A DNA stretch of 64,000 nt, taken from assembly GCF_016427565.1 (NCBI RefSeq), contig NZ_JAELXT010000001.1, forward strand, positions 1 to 64,000, written 5' to 3'. The translations under genes were made by a program, and so were the position numbers. Origin of the DNA: Microvirga splendida (GTDB lineage Bacteria; Pseudomonadota; Alphaproteobacteria; Rhizobiales; Beijerinckiaceae). Every line of letters starts with the position of its first letter. Within the stretch, counting starts at the first letter, position 1. Of this stretch, positions 8,242 to 16,759 are shown piece by piece. The notes below the pieces were generated by a model. The model worked only from the letters and a program-made list of their open reading frames with translations. It did not search any database and was not told where the DNA came from.

Positions 8242-9099
8242 TCACCTCTCGACTGTCTCGATCACGAGCTCGAAGGTGACGCATACAGGATTGTCACCCC
8301 GGACGATCTCTCCGGAGGAAATCACGCCGTCCATGTCGACGACGTCAAGAGTAAGCCGTGCCCGCCCCTGCCTGTTCTCATTGTCATAGTGGCCTGCATG
8401 GATCAGGACCTCGGTGGCATATGAATCCACGCGCGTTCCATCGACGAAGCGCACGCCGTTCAAGCTGCCGATACCGTAGATGTTTGCTCTTGCTATACCT
8501 TGCCGGAAGCAGATGTCCTCAATGGCGAGGCTGATGTCCTGATTGGGGCGAACCTTGGCAAGCAGCACGCGCACACCTGCCTCCGGGGAGCCTGCTCGGG
8601 CATGCCGAACCGGCTCGAAGAGGGTGAAGTTCGTCTCCGGGTCGGGCATGGCCTCGAAGGTCGCATCCCTGAAGCCGATGCCCGTCACCACGATGGGTTC
8701 CGCGACCGTGGAAAAGGGAGCGAGCATGTGGCCCATCCGCTGTCCCTCGGCCGTGTTCCAGATGCCGTGGCAATGGAGGAAGGTCTTTCCGTCCCGCACA
8801 CCGACGATGGCGCATGCGCGCGTCACATCCACCGGCCCGGCCGGCTCAAATGTGTCGCTGTACCAGGCGACGTAGCGTGGATCGGACGATGCGGCAGGCA
8901 TCACATACCGGAACGGTTCGCAGCGGCCGCCCCGAAACTCCACGAAGCCGCCGATGCAGCCGGCCTCCCGCATGCCCGCGGCGACGGCCTCATCAATCGT
9001 CAGGCCGGGCGTCAGCACGAAGCGGAGCGGCACCGCCGCGCCGGGCACGGCGGCATGACGATCCGCAGCAGCCGGTCCCGGATGATCGATGCGTCTCAT
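8242..9099 (-). CDS. Double PCC (DUF296) domain protein
   Basis: The 285-residue protein has two similar halves, each resembling the PCC/DUF296 domain first noticed in plant AT-hook proteins. The first half (about 25-150) has FLHCHGIWN, and the second (about 155-283) has VLIHAGHYDNE and a C-terminal CVTFELVIE strand. The paired His and Glu/Asp residues suit metal binding. No AT hook is present, so a DNA-binding role is doubtful. It sits between an alpha/beta hydrolase gene (gap 21 bases) and the intradiol dioxygenase gene in one operon with a TRAP transporter, which points to catabolism. An enzymatic or ligand-binding role is inference. Confidence 0.7.
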   Translation of the reverse strand: MRRIDHPGPAAADRHAAVPGAAVPLRFVLTPGLTIDEAVAAGMREAGCIGGFVEFRGGRCEPFRYVMPAASSDPRYVAWYSDTFEPAGPVDVTRACAIVGVRDGKTFLHCHGIWNTAEGQRMGHMLAPFSTVAEPIVVTGIGFRDATFEAMPDPETNFTLFEPVRHARAGSPEAGVRVLLAKVRPNQDISLAIEDICFRQGIARANIYGIGSLNGVRFVDGTRVDSYATEVLIHAGHYDNENRQGRARLTLDVVDMDGVISSGEIVRGDNPVCVTFELVIETVER

Positions 9100-9120
9100 G
9101 ATCGGCCCTTCTCCCGCGTC

Positions 9121-10002
9121 CTAATCCGCCCGCATGATCTGGTTCGGGTCGGCGCGCGAATCCCGCGGACCCCAGCGCCCCGCCTCCACCCGGGTGATGA
9201 ATTCCGTCAGGAGCTGATTGAACAGCGCCGGCTCCTCAAGGTTCAAGGTATGGCCGGATTTCGGAAGCATGGCGAGGCCGGAGCGCGGCGCCGTCCGCTT
9301 GAGGAAGATGCCCGGTTGGATGGAGTGATCGTCCTCGTCGCCGACCACCACGAGCAGCGGAACCTCGAGGGCCGCCAGTTCGGCCTCCAAATCGTAGAGC
9401 GACGGCCGCCGCATCTGCACGCCGCGCATGGTGTTGGCGGCGCCCTTGTCGGAATGCTGCGCCATCCGCTCTACGAAGAGCCGCCAGCCTCGAGGGTCCT
9501 TCTCCTGGAACTGCACCCGCGAGGCGCTCTCCCCATAGATGGGTGCGAACGCTCGCGCGCCGCGTTCCTCGAAGCCTTGCGCCACCTGGTCGGAATTGCG
9601 GCGGAAGAACTCCTGATGCGCCTTCTCGGAGCCGTACCCCGCTCCCGCGATGACCGCGGACCGGATGCGATCGGGATAGCGCAGGGCGGCATGCAGGCAG
9701 GCAAAGGCCCCCATCGAGAGGCCGACCAGATGAGCTTTCTCGATCCCGGCCGCGTTCATGACGTCGATGATGTCATCGGTCGCGCGGGCCTGGGAGTACT
9801 GCCCCACATCCTCAGGGATATCCGATGGCGGATAGCCGCGGGCGGAGAAGGTCACGCAAAGGTGCCTGCGGGAGAAGTAGCCGACCTGCGGCTCCCAGCT
9901 CCAATGGTTGCCGCCGAACTCGTGCACGAAGACGATGGGCGTGCCCGCTCCGGCGGCCTCATAGAAGAGCCGGATGCCGTCGCTCGTGGTCGCGAATGCC
10001 AT
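9121..10002 (-). CDS. Alpha/beta hydrolase
   Basis: The 293-residue cytoplasmic hydrolase has an oxyanion-side strand (PIVFVHEFGG), nucleophile elbow GLSMGA (S96), acid residue in VVGDEDDHS and catalytic His in SGHTLNLEEP. This pattern is common to enol-lactonases, C-C hydrolases and esterases of aromatic catabolism. I choose the ATG at 10002 because GAGG lies nine bases upstream; the ATG at 10011 has no properly spaced ribosome site. The upstream SDR gene ends at 10014, so the two are close and co-transcribed. The substrate is unknown; an ester or lactone made by the neighbouring dehydrogenase or dioxygenase is plausible. Confidence 0.83.
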   Translation of the reverse strand: MAFATTSDGIRLFYEAAGAGTPIVFVHEFGGNHWSWEPQVGYFSRRHLCVTFSARGYPPSDIPEDVGQYSQARATDDIIDVMNAAGIEKAHLVGLSMGAFACLHAALRYPDRIRSAVIAGAGYGSEKAHQEFFRRNSDQVAQGFEERGARAFAPIYGESASRVQFQEKDPRGWRLFVERMAQHSDKGAANTMRGVQMRRPSLYDLEAELAALEVPLLVVVGDEDDHSIQPGIFLKRTAPRSGLAMLPKSGHTLNLEEPALFNQLLTEFITRVEAGRWGPRDSRADPNQIMRAD

Positions 10003-10013
10003 AACCGTCATCC

Positions 10014-10817
10014 TCAGCGAAATTCGGAGACGGCGCAGCTCTGCCCGCCATCCACCGGCAGGCAGACGCCCGTGATGTACTGTGCATCGTCGGATGCGAG
10101 GAAGACCGCCGCGTGGGCTACGTCCCAGGCCGTTCCCATGCGTCCGACCGGGACAGCCGCGTTGCGCGCCGCCACCATGTCTTCGACCGACGCGTACTGC
10201 CCCGAGATCTGGCGATAGATCAGCGGCGTGTCGATGAGGCCCGGCATGATGCAGTTGGCGCGGATGCCCTGCCGGGCATATTGCATCGCGAGCGCCACGG
10301 TCGCCTGGTTCACCGCCGCCTTGGTGGCGTAATAGGCAAAGTAGGGATATCCCGTCCAGCGGATCGCCGCGAGGGAGGAGATGTTGACGATGGCGCCTCC
10401 ACCCTGCCGCAGCATGTGCGGGATCACGGCCTTGGCCGTGCGGTAGACGGGTCCGATGTTGAGCTTCAGCGCGGCCTCGAACTGCTCCTCGGTCAGCTCG
10501 ACGGGGCCGCCCATGTGGGTCACCCCCACATTGTTGTGCAGGATATCGATGCGCCCGAAGGTCTCGATGGCTTGAGCGACCGCTGCCGCGACCGAATCCG
10601 TGTCGGTCACATCGGCAGCAACCGCGACGGCCTCGCCGCCTTCCCCGGCAATGATCGATGCCGTCTCCTGCGCCGCCTCCAAGACGAGATCGACACAGGC
10701 GATGTGGGCTCCCTCGCGTGCATAGGCAACGGCCGCGGCCTTCCCGTTGCCCCAACCGTCTCCCGAGGATCCAGCCCCGAAAACGATGGCCGTCTTTCCC
10801 TTGAGGCGGTCGACCAT
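10014..10817 (-). CDS. SDR-family NAD-dependent oxidoreductase
   Basis: The 267-residue short-chain dehydrogenase has the Rossmann motif VFGAGSSGDGWGNG, an Asp at the end of the second strand (IACVDL) that favours NAD over NADP, the NNVG motif, catalytic Ser in NISSLAAI, and YYATK with the active Tyr and Lys. It probably oxidises a hydroxyl group of the compound imported by the TRAP system in the same operon. The ATG at 10817 follows GGAGAG at four bases; an ATG nine codons upstream (10844) is possible but lacks a ribosome site. The substrate cannot be told from sequence. Confidence 0.85.
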   Translation of the reverse strand: MVDRLKGKTAIVFGAGSSGDGWGNGKAAAVAYAREGAHIACVDLVLEAAQETASIIAGEGGEAVAVAADVTDTDSVAAAVAQAIETFGRIDILHNNVGVTHMGGPVELTEEQFEAALKLNIGPVYRTAKAVIPHMLRQGGGAIVNISSLAAIRWTGYPYFAYYATKAAVNQATVALAMQYARQGIRANCIMPGLIDTPLIYRQISGQYASVEDMVAARNAAVPVGRMGTAWDVAHAAVFLASDDAQYITGVCLPVDGGQSCAVSEFR

Positions 10818-10861
10818 GAGGCTCTCCAGCGCCTTTATGCGCATTCGACAGAAAGCAGAAT

Positions 10862-10886
10862 GCGACCGGCGGATGTCGCCGGCCGC
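10862..10886 (-). terminator. Hairpin after dctP (attenuator-like)
   Basis: CCGGCG (10866-10871) and CGCCGG (10877-10882) pair around a 5-base loop. The stem extends by GCG/CGC (10862-10864, 10884-10886) beyond one mismatch. It lies just downstream of the DctP stop and before the SDR start. No U-run follows, so it more likely stabilises the dctP mRNA end or causes partial termination. Confidence 0.5.
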
Positions 10887-10908
10887 GAGGATGAGGTCAG
10901 CTTGCAGA

Positions 10909-11919
10909 TCAGCTCAGGTTGCCGCCGACCGCCTTCTCGAGGATCGACCAGGCCTCATCGCCGTACTTCTTCTTCCACTCGGCATAGAAGCCGGCCTTGC
11001 GCAGCGCCTCGCGGAAGGGCGCCGGATCCGGATCGTTGAACACCATGCCCTTGGCCATGAGGTCGTCCTTGAGACCGGCATTCAGCTTCGCCACGTCGGC
11101 ACGCTCGGCGACGGCGGCTTGGTTGAGGTTCTTCGCCACGATGGCCCGCAGGTCCTCCGGCAGGCGCTCCCAGGCGCGGCGGTTCGCCAGGAACCAGAAC
11201 CCGTCCCACATGTGATTGGTCATGGAGACGTTCTTCTGCACCTCGTAGAGCTTTGCGGTCGAGATGATGGCGAGCGGGTTCTCCTGGCCGTCGACGACGC
11301 CGGTCTGCAAGGCCGGATATACTTCCGCGAAGTTGATGCTGGCCGGCGCCGAACCGAAGGCCGTGAACATGGAGGTCCAGAGCGGGCTGACCGGGACGCG
11401 GATCTTGAAGCCCTTGAGATCCTCGGGCGTCGCGATGGGCTTGCTCGAGCTCGTGATCTGGCGGAAGCCGTTGTCCCAGATCTTGTCCATGACGACGAGA
11501 TTCGCCTTCTCGATCTGGCCGCGGACATAGGCTCCGAGTTCGCCGTCCATGGCCTTCCAGACGGCATCGTAGTTCGGGAAGGCAAAGCCGATGCCGCTGA
11601 TGGAGGCGTTCGGCACGAGGGTGGAGAGGATCAGCGGCGACAGGGTGAAGAACTCGACGCCACCCGACCGAACCTGGCTCAGCATATCCGTGTCGGAGCC
11701 GAGCTGGTTGTTCGGGAAGATCTGGATCTCGACCCGTCCGCCCGTCTCCTGCTTGATCCGGTCGGCCGCCTCCTTCGCACGCAGGTTCATCGGGTGCGTA
11801 ACCGGCAGATTGTTGGCATATTTGTAGGTGAATTCGGCCGACTGAGCCCGAGCCCCGAAGCTGCCCACAAGGGCGGCGGAGGCGGTGCCCTGCAGCAGGG
11901 TGCGGCGTGAAATGATCAT
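10909..11919 (-). CDS. TRAP transporter solute-binding protein (DctP family)
   Basis: The 336-residue periplasmic protein binds an organic acid and hands it to the adjacent membrane subunit. The N-terminus ISRRTLLQGTASAALVGSFG is a twin-arginine-like signal peptide. Family features include FTYKYANNLPVTHPMN after the signal and EVYPALQTGVVDGQENP, the usual motif near the ligand-binding Arg region. The start at 11919 follows GGGAGAG at four bases; an upstream in-frame ATG at 11952 is not preferred. The DctQM fusion gene lies 52 bases upstream. The ligand is unknown; the operon's ring-cleavage and SDR genes suggest an aromatic or hydroaromatic acid. Confidence 0.88.
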   Translation of the reverse strand: MIISRRTLLQGTASAALVGSFGARAQSAEFTYKYANNLPVTHPMNLRAKEAADRIKQETGGRVEIQIFPNNQLGSDTDMLSQVRSGGVEFFTLSPLILSTLVPNASISGIGFAFPNYDAVWKAMDGELGAYVRGQIEKANLVVMDKIWDNGFRQITSSSKPIATPEDLKGFKIRVPVSPLWTSMFTAFGSAPASINFAEVYPALQTGVVDGQENPLAIISTAKLYEVQKNVSMTNHMWDGFWFLANRRAWERLPEDLRAIVAKNLNQAAVAERADVAKLNAGLKDDLMAKGMVFNDPDPAPFREALRKAGFYAEWKKKYGDEAWSILEKAVGGNLS

Positions 11920-11971
11920 GTTTCTCTCCCTCTTGCTTGTTGTGTCAGGCAACTTGTGGCGAGCCTCCGCA

Positions 11972-13861
11972 TCACAGGAACGCGGTTGACAGCGCCGGGA
12001 TCGCGGCGATCAGCACGAGGCCGACGAGCAGCGCCCCAATGTAAGGCCAGATGGCCCCCATGGCTTCGTCCGGCGAGACGTTGCCGATCTTGCAGGCGAT
12101 GTAGAACCCGATGCCGATGGGCGGCGCCATGAGGCCGATATTCATCGCCGTCACGACGACCATGGAATAATGGATGTCGTTGATGCCCAGGTTCTTGGCG
12201 ATCGGGAACATGAGCGGCGCCATGAGGACGATGGCGGGCAGGCCCTCCAGCACGCAACCGAGGAGTAGGAACACCACGATGGTCACGGCCATGAAGATGA
12301 TCCAGCCGCCGGGCAGACTGGCCATGAGGGTCGCGAGCTGCTGAGCGAAGCCCGTCTGGGTGAGCGCCCAGGCCATGGCGAGCGCCGTGCCGAGGATCAG
12401 CAGGATCGCGCCGGAAAGCGCAGCCGTTTCCACGAGCATGTCGTAGAACTTGCGCAGCCCGATGCCCCCATAGAGAAAGATGCCGATGATGAGGGCGTAG
12501 AGAACCGCGATTGTGGAGACCTCGGTGGCCGTCGCGACGCCGCCGCCCACCGCACTCCGGATCAGGAATGGCAGCACCAGCGCCGGCGCCGCAATCAGCA
12601 TCGTGCGCCATATGGTCCGCAGCGGCGCACGCCGCACGTCGCCAAGGCGCTCCCCGGAAGCCTTGATGCGTGCAAGGGCCGCGAGGACGGCGAGCAGCAC
12701 CATGGCGATGATGAAGCCGCTCGTGAACAATCCGGCGATGGACACGCCGGCGACCGAACCGAGCACGATCAGCACGATGGAGGGCGGCACCGTGTCGGCC
12801 ATGGCCGCTCCCGTGGCCAGCAGCGCGATCATCTCCCGGGGCTTGTGGCCGCGCCGCTTCATCTCGGGAAACAGCGCCGGGGCGACGGTGGCCATGTCGG
12901 ACACCTTGGAGCCGGAAATTCCCGAAACGAGAAAGAGCGAGCCCAGCAGCACATAGGACATGCCGGCCTTCACGTGCCCGAGCAGGGAGGCGAGGAACTC
13001 GACGATGGCCTTTCCCATGCCGGTGGCATCGAGAATGCAGCCGAGGAACACGAAGATCGGCACCGACAGCAGGATCAGGCTCGACATGCCCTCGTCCATG
13101 CGCCCGATCATGACGAAGATCGGCACGCGCGTGCTGAAGGCCAGGAACGCCAGGGTGCCGATGCCGAAGCAGAATGCGATCGGCACACCCATGACCAGGC
13201 ACAGGGCAACGACGCCGACGAGGAAGATCAGGATGTTGACATTGCCGAGCCTCAGCAGCGTGGGCGAGAGAAGCCAGAGCACACCCACCAGGGCTGCGAC
13301 AAGGACCACCGAAGCTGCAAGGTCGCGCAGGCTCGATGTCTTCACCGCATGCGACACGATGAAGCCCAGCATGGCGAAGATGCCGAAAGCGATGGCCGAC
13401 ACCCGGAAGCTGTTGGGGATGTTGAGGGCCGCCGACGTGACGTACCATTCCTCCATCACGTACTCGACGGCCGGCTGCAGTATCACGAGCAGGAATGTCG
13501 CGGTTAGGACGAGGCCGAGGGTGTGGATGAACCCCTGCAAACTTCTAGGGAACATTCCGGTGAAGAGCGTCAGCCGGAGATGCTCGTTCCGGTCGATGGC
13601 GATAGCCGAGCCCAGCATGGCAAGCCACAGGAACGAGATCGACGCCACCTCGTCGATCCAGATGATCGGGTAGGAGAATACATAGCGGGAGGCAACGCCT
13701 GCCAGAAGCAGCACGATGACGACACAGAGAAGCAGAGCCGATACTGCTTCGATCGGGCGGATCAGCAGCGCCCCGACACGGGGCGATGTGGGCTCTTCAA
13801 CCTTTGACAGCGGGGCAGCGATACCGCTGGCGGCAGGCACGTTGCTCTCCATGCTCAACAT
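11972..13861 (-). CDS. TRAP transporter fused permease (DctQ-DctM)
   Basis: The 629-residue inner-membrane protein fuses the small DctQ subunit (about residues 30-190, four helices, containing DEVASISFLWLAMLGSAIA) with the large DctM subunit (about 205-629, a dozen helices). The DctM part includes GSKVSDMATVAPALFPEM and the paired-hairpin motifs MADTVPPSIVLIV and GLMAPPIGIGFYIAC. It drives sodium- or proton-coupled uptake of the ligand bound by the DctP encoded downstream. It is the first gene of the leftward operon and faces the IclR gene across a 334-base intergenic region. The start at 13861 is favoured by AGGTGGC just upstream; 13852 is an alternative. Confidence 0.88.
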   Translation of the reverse strand: MLSMESNVPAASGIAAPLSKVEEPTSPRVGALLIRPIEAVSALLLCVVIVLLLAGVASRYVFSYPIIWIDEVASISFLWLAMLGSAIAIDRNEHLRLTLFTGMFPRSLQGFIHTLGLVLTATFLLVILQPAVEYVMEEWYVTSAALNIPNSFRVSAIAFGIFAMLGFIVSHAVKTSSLRDLAASVVLVAALVGVLWLLSPTLLRLGNVNILIFLVGVVALCLVMGVPIAFCFGIGTLAFLAFSTRVPIFVMIGRMDEGMSSLILLSVPIFVFLGCILDATGMGKAIVEFLASLLGHVKAGMSYVLLGSLFLVSGISGSKVSDMATVAPALFPEMKRRGHKPREMIALLATGAAMADTVPPSIVLIVLGSVAGVSIAGLFTSGFIIAMVLLAVLAALARIKASGERLGDVRRAPLRTIWRTMLIAAPALVLPFLIRSAVGGGVATATEVSTIAVLYALIIGIFLYGGIGLRKFYDMLVETAALSGAILLILGTALAMAWALTQTGFAQQLATLMASLPGGWIIFMAVTIVVFLLLGCVLEGLPAIVLMAPLMFPIAKNLGINDIHYSMVVVTAMNIGLMAPPIGIGFYIACKIGNVSPDEAMGAIWPYIGALLVGLVLIAAIPALSTAFL

Positions 13862-14195
13862 GCCACCTGGCGGCGCGCTCTGCTGCTCAGGGATGAGCGG
13901 ATTCGAGTGTGTCGCGACATCTCACGCTCCTTCCGATGAGCCGGCACGGCCTGCGAGCAAGGTTGAGAGGATTTCATGCCGGCTCCCTCAACAATCATCA
14001 GCCTCCTCCCGCATCTTTTGGCAGCAATAATTGTCTTGCTGCAGGTCCATCTTATGGATCTTTGTTTCGCAATGGACGCGAAAAAGATACACATCTTACA
14101 GACCATTGCAACACGGACCGAAGCAATTTAGCCTCGGAACAAGGATGTGGCTGGGAATTCCGGTCCATCATGTGGACCGACAATGGATCTGGACC
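13862..14195. promoter_or_regulatory. Divergent control region between the TRAP operon and iclR
   Basis: This 334-base gap separates the leftward TRAP operon from the rightward IclR gene. An open frame continuous with IclR reaches back to 14031, but the sequence before 14196 does not resemble the family. The gap includes the perfect 7-bp inverted repeat at 14161-14179 and an AT-richer tract at about 14020-14110 that is a likely promoter site. IclR proteins usually bind such divergent regions. Confidence 0.5.
14161..14179. promoter_or_regulatory. Candidate IclR operator (inverted repeat)
   Basis: CGGTCCA (14161-14167) and TGGACCG (14173-14179) are perfect inverted arms spaced by TCATG. They lie 16 bases upstream of the IclR start. 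The position suits autorepression and control of the divergent operon. The assignment to IclR is from location only. Confidence 0.45.
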
Positions 14196-15011
14196 ATGGA
14201 TGATGCCTCCTTGTCGAACGGGGATCTGTCAGGCTCTCAGAGCGTGGACAGGGCTCTGCGCCTGCTGGCACTCGTCGGACGCGAAGCGGAACACGGCGTG
14301 CAGCTCAGCGGCATCGTCGAGGAGAGCGGCCTCAACAAGCCAACGGTGCGGCGGCTGCTCCTCGCGCTGATGCGCGCAGGCCTCGTGGAGCAGGAGGCGC
14401 GAACACGCCGGTACTTTCTGGGCGAGGAAGCTTATGTGCTCGGCACACTCGCGTCTCGCCGTCATGGCTTGCTCGAGCTTTCGCTCGAGAGCCTGCGCAA
14501 TCTCTCCGATGCAACGATGGACACGAGTTTTCTGTCCGTGAGGCGCGGCAACTATTCCGTATGTCTGCACCGGGAGGAAGGCACCTATCCCGTGCGCACA
14601 CACGCCCTGCAGGTTGGAAACCAGCATCCCCTCGGCATCGGCGCTGGCTCCCTCGCCATGCTGTCTTCTCTCGACGATGACGAGGTGGAGACCATCCTCG
14701 CGGCGAACAGGAGGGTTCTCGAAACCCAGTACCCCTATTATCCGGCGGAGCAGATCCGGGATGATATCGCCACTGCCCGCCGCCTGGGCTATGCGCTCAA
14801 TCCCGGCCGCATCGTTGCCGGTTCCTGGGGCCTCGGCCTTGCGATCAGGTTCCCGGACGGGCGCATCGCCGGCGCGCTGAGCCTCGCGGCCATCGACAGC
14901 CGCATGAGCGACCGACGGCAGCCGGAGCTCGCCCGCCATCTCAGAAAAGAAGTCGAGAGTGTCGAGAACAAGCTCCGCAACATGTTTATGCCTGCGGGAG
15001 CCTGGCCATGA
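14196..15011 (+). CDS. IclR-family transcriptional regulator
   Basis: The 271-residue regulator has an N-terminal winged helix (about 10-75: SVDRALRLLALVGREAEHGV, then GLNKPTVRRLLLALMRAGLV) and a C-terminal ligand-binding domain (about 90-265) with PLGIGAGSLAMLSSL and LSLAAIDSRM. IclR proteins usually respond to aromatic or other organic acids. It faces the TRAP/dioxygenase operon and leads into an acyl-CoA ligase gene, so it probably controls both. I use the ATG at 14196, where the IclR-like sequence begins. The inducer is unknown. Confidence 0.87.
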   Translation: MDDASLSNGDLSGSQSVDRALRLLALVGREAEHGVQLSGIVEESGLNKPTVRRLLLALMRAGLVEQEARTRRYFLGEEAYVLGTLASRRHGLLELSLESLRNLSDATMDTSFLSVRRGNYSVCLHREEGTYPVRTHALQVGNQHPLGIGAGSLAMLSSLDDDEVETILAANRRVLETQYPYYPAEQIRDDIATARRLGYALNPGRIVAGSWGLGLAIRFPDGRIAGALSLAAIDSRMSDRRQPELARHLRKEVESVENKLRNMFMPAGAWP

Positions 15012-15045
15012 CTCCCCACCGCCCCGTCCATTCGGAACGAGTTCC

Positions 15046-16680
15046 ATGAACAGCAGCACTCCCCTGATCTCGCCTGTGACGAAGCGGGTCATGAATCTGT
15101 CCCACATCCTGCGCCAGGCAGCACGCCGGCACGGCGAGGATATCGGCTTCGTCTGGGGCGAGCGTACATGGAGCTGGGCAGAGCTTGACCGGCGCGTCGA
15201 TGCCATGGCGGCGGCGCTTGCCGCAAAAGGGATCCGGAAAGGTGACCGCGTCCTGGTGCAGTCCAAGAACTGCAACCAGATGTTCGAGTCGATGTTCGCC
15301 TGCTTCCGCCTCGGCGCCGTCTGGGTGCCGACGAACTTCCGGCAGACCCCGGACGAGGTCGCCTACCTTGCTCAGGCGAGCGGCGCTTCGGCCATGATCT
15401 GTCACGGCGACTTTCCCGACCATGCCGAAAGAATTCGTGAAGCCGTCCCGGGCATTCGCTGCCTGATCTCCATCGGGCGCTCGGCCTTTGGCGAAAGCTA
15501 CGACGATCTCGTCGAGCGCCACAGGGAGCAACCGGCGCCGGAAGCGGCGGTGGAGCACGACGATCCCTGCTGGTTCTTCTTCACCTCGGGAACGACAGGA
15601 CGCCCCAAGGCCGCCGTTCTGACCCATGGCCAGATGGCGTTCGTGATCACCAACCACCTTTGCGACCTGATGCCGGGCACCACCAATGCCGACGCCTCTC
15701 TGGTGGTCGCGCCGCTGTCCCACGGTGCCGGCGTCCATCAGTTGGTGCAGGTCGCGCGGGCCGCCAAGACGGTGCTGCTGTCGAGCGAACGCTTCGACGT
15801 CGGCGAAGCGTGGAGCCTGGTCGAAAGGTGGCGCATCACGAGCATGTTCACGGTGCCCACCATCCTGAAGCTGATGACGGAGCACCCCTCGGTCGACGCG
15901 CACGATCACTCGTCCCTGCGCTATGTGATCTATGCCGGCGCTCCCATGTATCGGGAGGACCAGAAGCACGCGCTGAAAAAGCTCGGAAAGGTGCTGGTGC
16001 AGTATTTCGGGTTGGGCGAGGTCACCGGCAACATCACCGTGCTGCCTGCCGCGCTCCACGACCCGGAGGACGGCCCCGGTGTGAAGGTGGGAACCTGCGG
16101 CTACGAGCGCACGGGCATGCAGGTCTCGATCCAGGACGATCAGGGGCGTGAGGTCCCGGCGGGTGTGACGGGCGAGATCTGCGTCTGCGGACCGGCGGTC
16201 TTCGCCGGCTACTACAACAACCCGGACGCGAACGCGAAAGCCTTCCGGGACGGCTGGTTCAGAACCGGCGATCTCGGCCATGTCGACGAGGAAGGCTTCC
16301 TCTTCATCACCGGGCGCGCCTCGGACATGTACATCTCGGGCGGCTCCAACATCTATCCGCGTGAGATCGAGGAGAAGATCCTGACCCATCCGGCCATTGC
16401 CGAGGTCGCCGTGCTGGGTGTGCCCGACAGGACCTGGGGCGAGGCCGGCGTGGCCGTCTGCGCCCTGCGGCCGGATCAGACGCTCAGCGAGGGCGAGCTC
16501 CTTGCTTGGCTCGACGGCAGGATCGCGCGCTACAAGCTCCCGAAGCGCGTCTTCTTCTGGGATGCCCTGCCGAAATCGGCCTATGGCAAGATCACCAAGA
16601 AGACCATTCGTGAAGAACTGGAGACGAAAGGCTGCCTCCAGCCCACCGATCACGCCGAGGTTTCTGCACAACGACAATGA
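15046..16680 (+). CDS. Acyl-CoA synthetase (AMP-binding family)
   Basis: The 544-residue acid-CoA ligase of the ANL superfamily activates a carboxylic acid through an acyl-AMP. The phosphate-binding loop is FFTSGTTGRPKAA. The C-terminal hinge/lid has RTGDLGHVDEEG and YISGGSNIYPREIEEKI. The catalytic Lys sits in KSAYGKITKKT near the end. Length and motifs suit fatty-acid, cyclohexanecarboxylate or aryl-acid ligases. The gene lies 34 bases after iclR and before an SDR gene, so it may activate the acid imported by the divergent TRAP system. Start at 15046; the ATG at 15091 is another in-frame choice. The exact acid is unknown. Confidence 0.87.
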   Translation: MNSSTPLISPVTKRVMNLSHILRQAARRHGEDIGFVWGERTWSWAELDRRVDAMAAALAAKGIRKGDRVLVQSKNCNQMFESMFACFRLGAVWVPTNFRQTPDEVAYLAQASGASAMICHGDFPDHAERIREAVPGIRCLISIGRSAFGESYDDLVERHREQPAPEAAVEHDDPCWFFFTSGTTGRPKAAVLTHGQMAFVITNHLCDLMPGTTNADASLVVAPLSHGAGVHQLVQVARAAKTVLLSSERFDVGEAWSLVERWRITSMFTVPTILKLMTEHPSVDAHDHSSLRYVIYAGAPMYREDQKHALKKLGKVLVQYFGLGEVTGNITVLPAALHDPEDGPGVKVGTCGYERTGMQVSIQDDQGREVPAGVTGEICVCGPAVFAGYYNNPDANAKAFRDGWFRTGDLGHVDEEGFLFITGRASDMYISGGSNIYPREIEEKILTHPAIAEVAVLGVPDRTWGEAGVAVCALRPDQTLSEGELLAWLDGRIARYKLPKRVFFWDALPKSAYGKITKKTIREELETKGCLQPTDHAEVSAQRQ

Positions 16681-16759
16681 ATGTCGCGATACCGTTTGAA
16701 CGACGTGCGCCGGTGAGCAGGCAAGGCGAGAGCATCCCTAGAGCAGGAGCGCGATATCC

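Noticed and set aside
14986..16677. 563-codon minus-strand open frame
   Set aside because: Antisense to the acyl-CoA synthetase gene; composition is typical of a GC-rich shadow.
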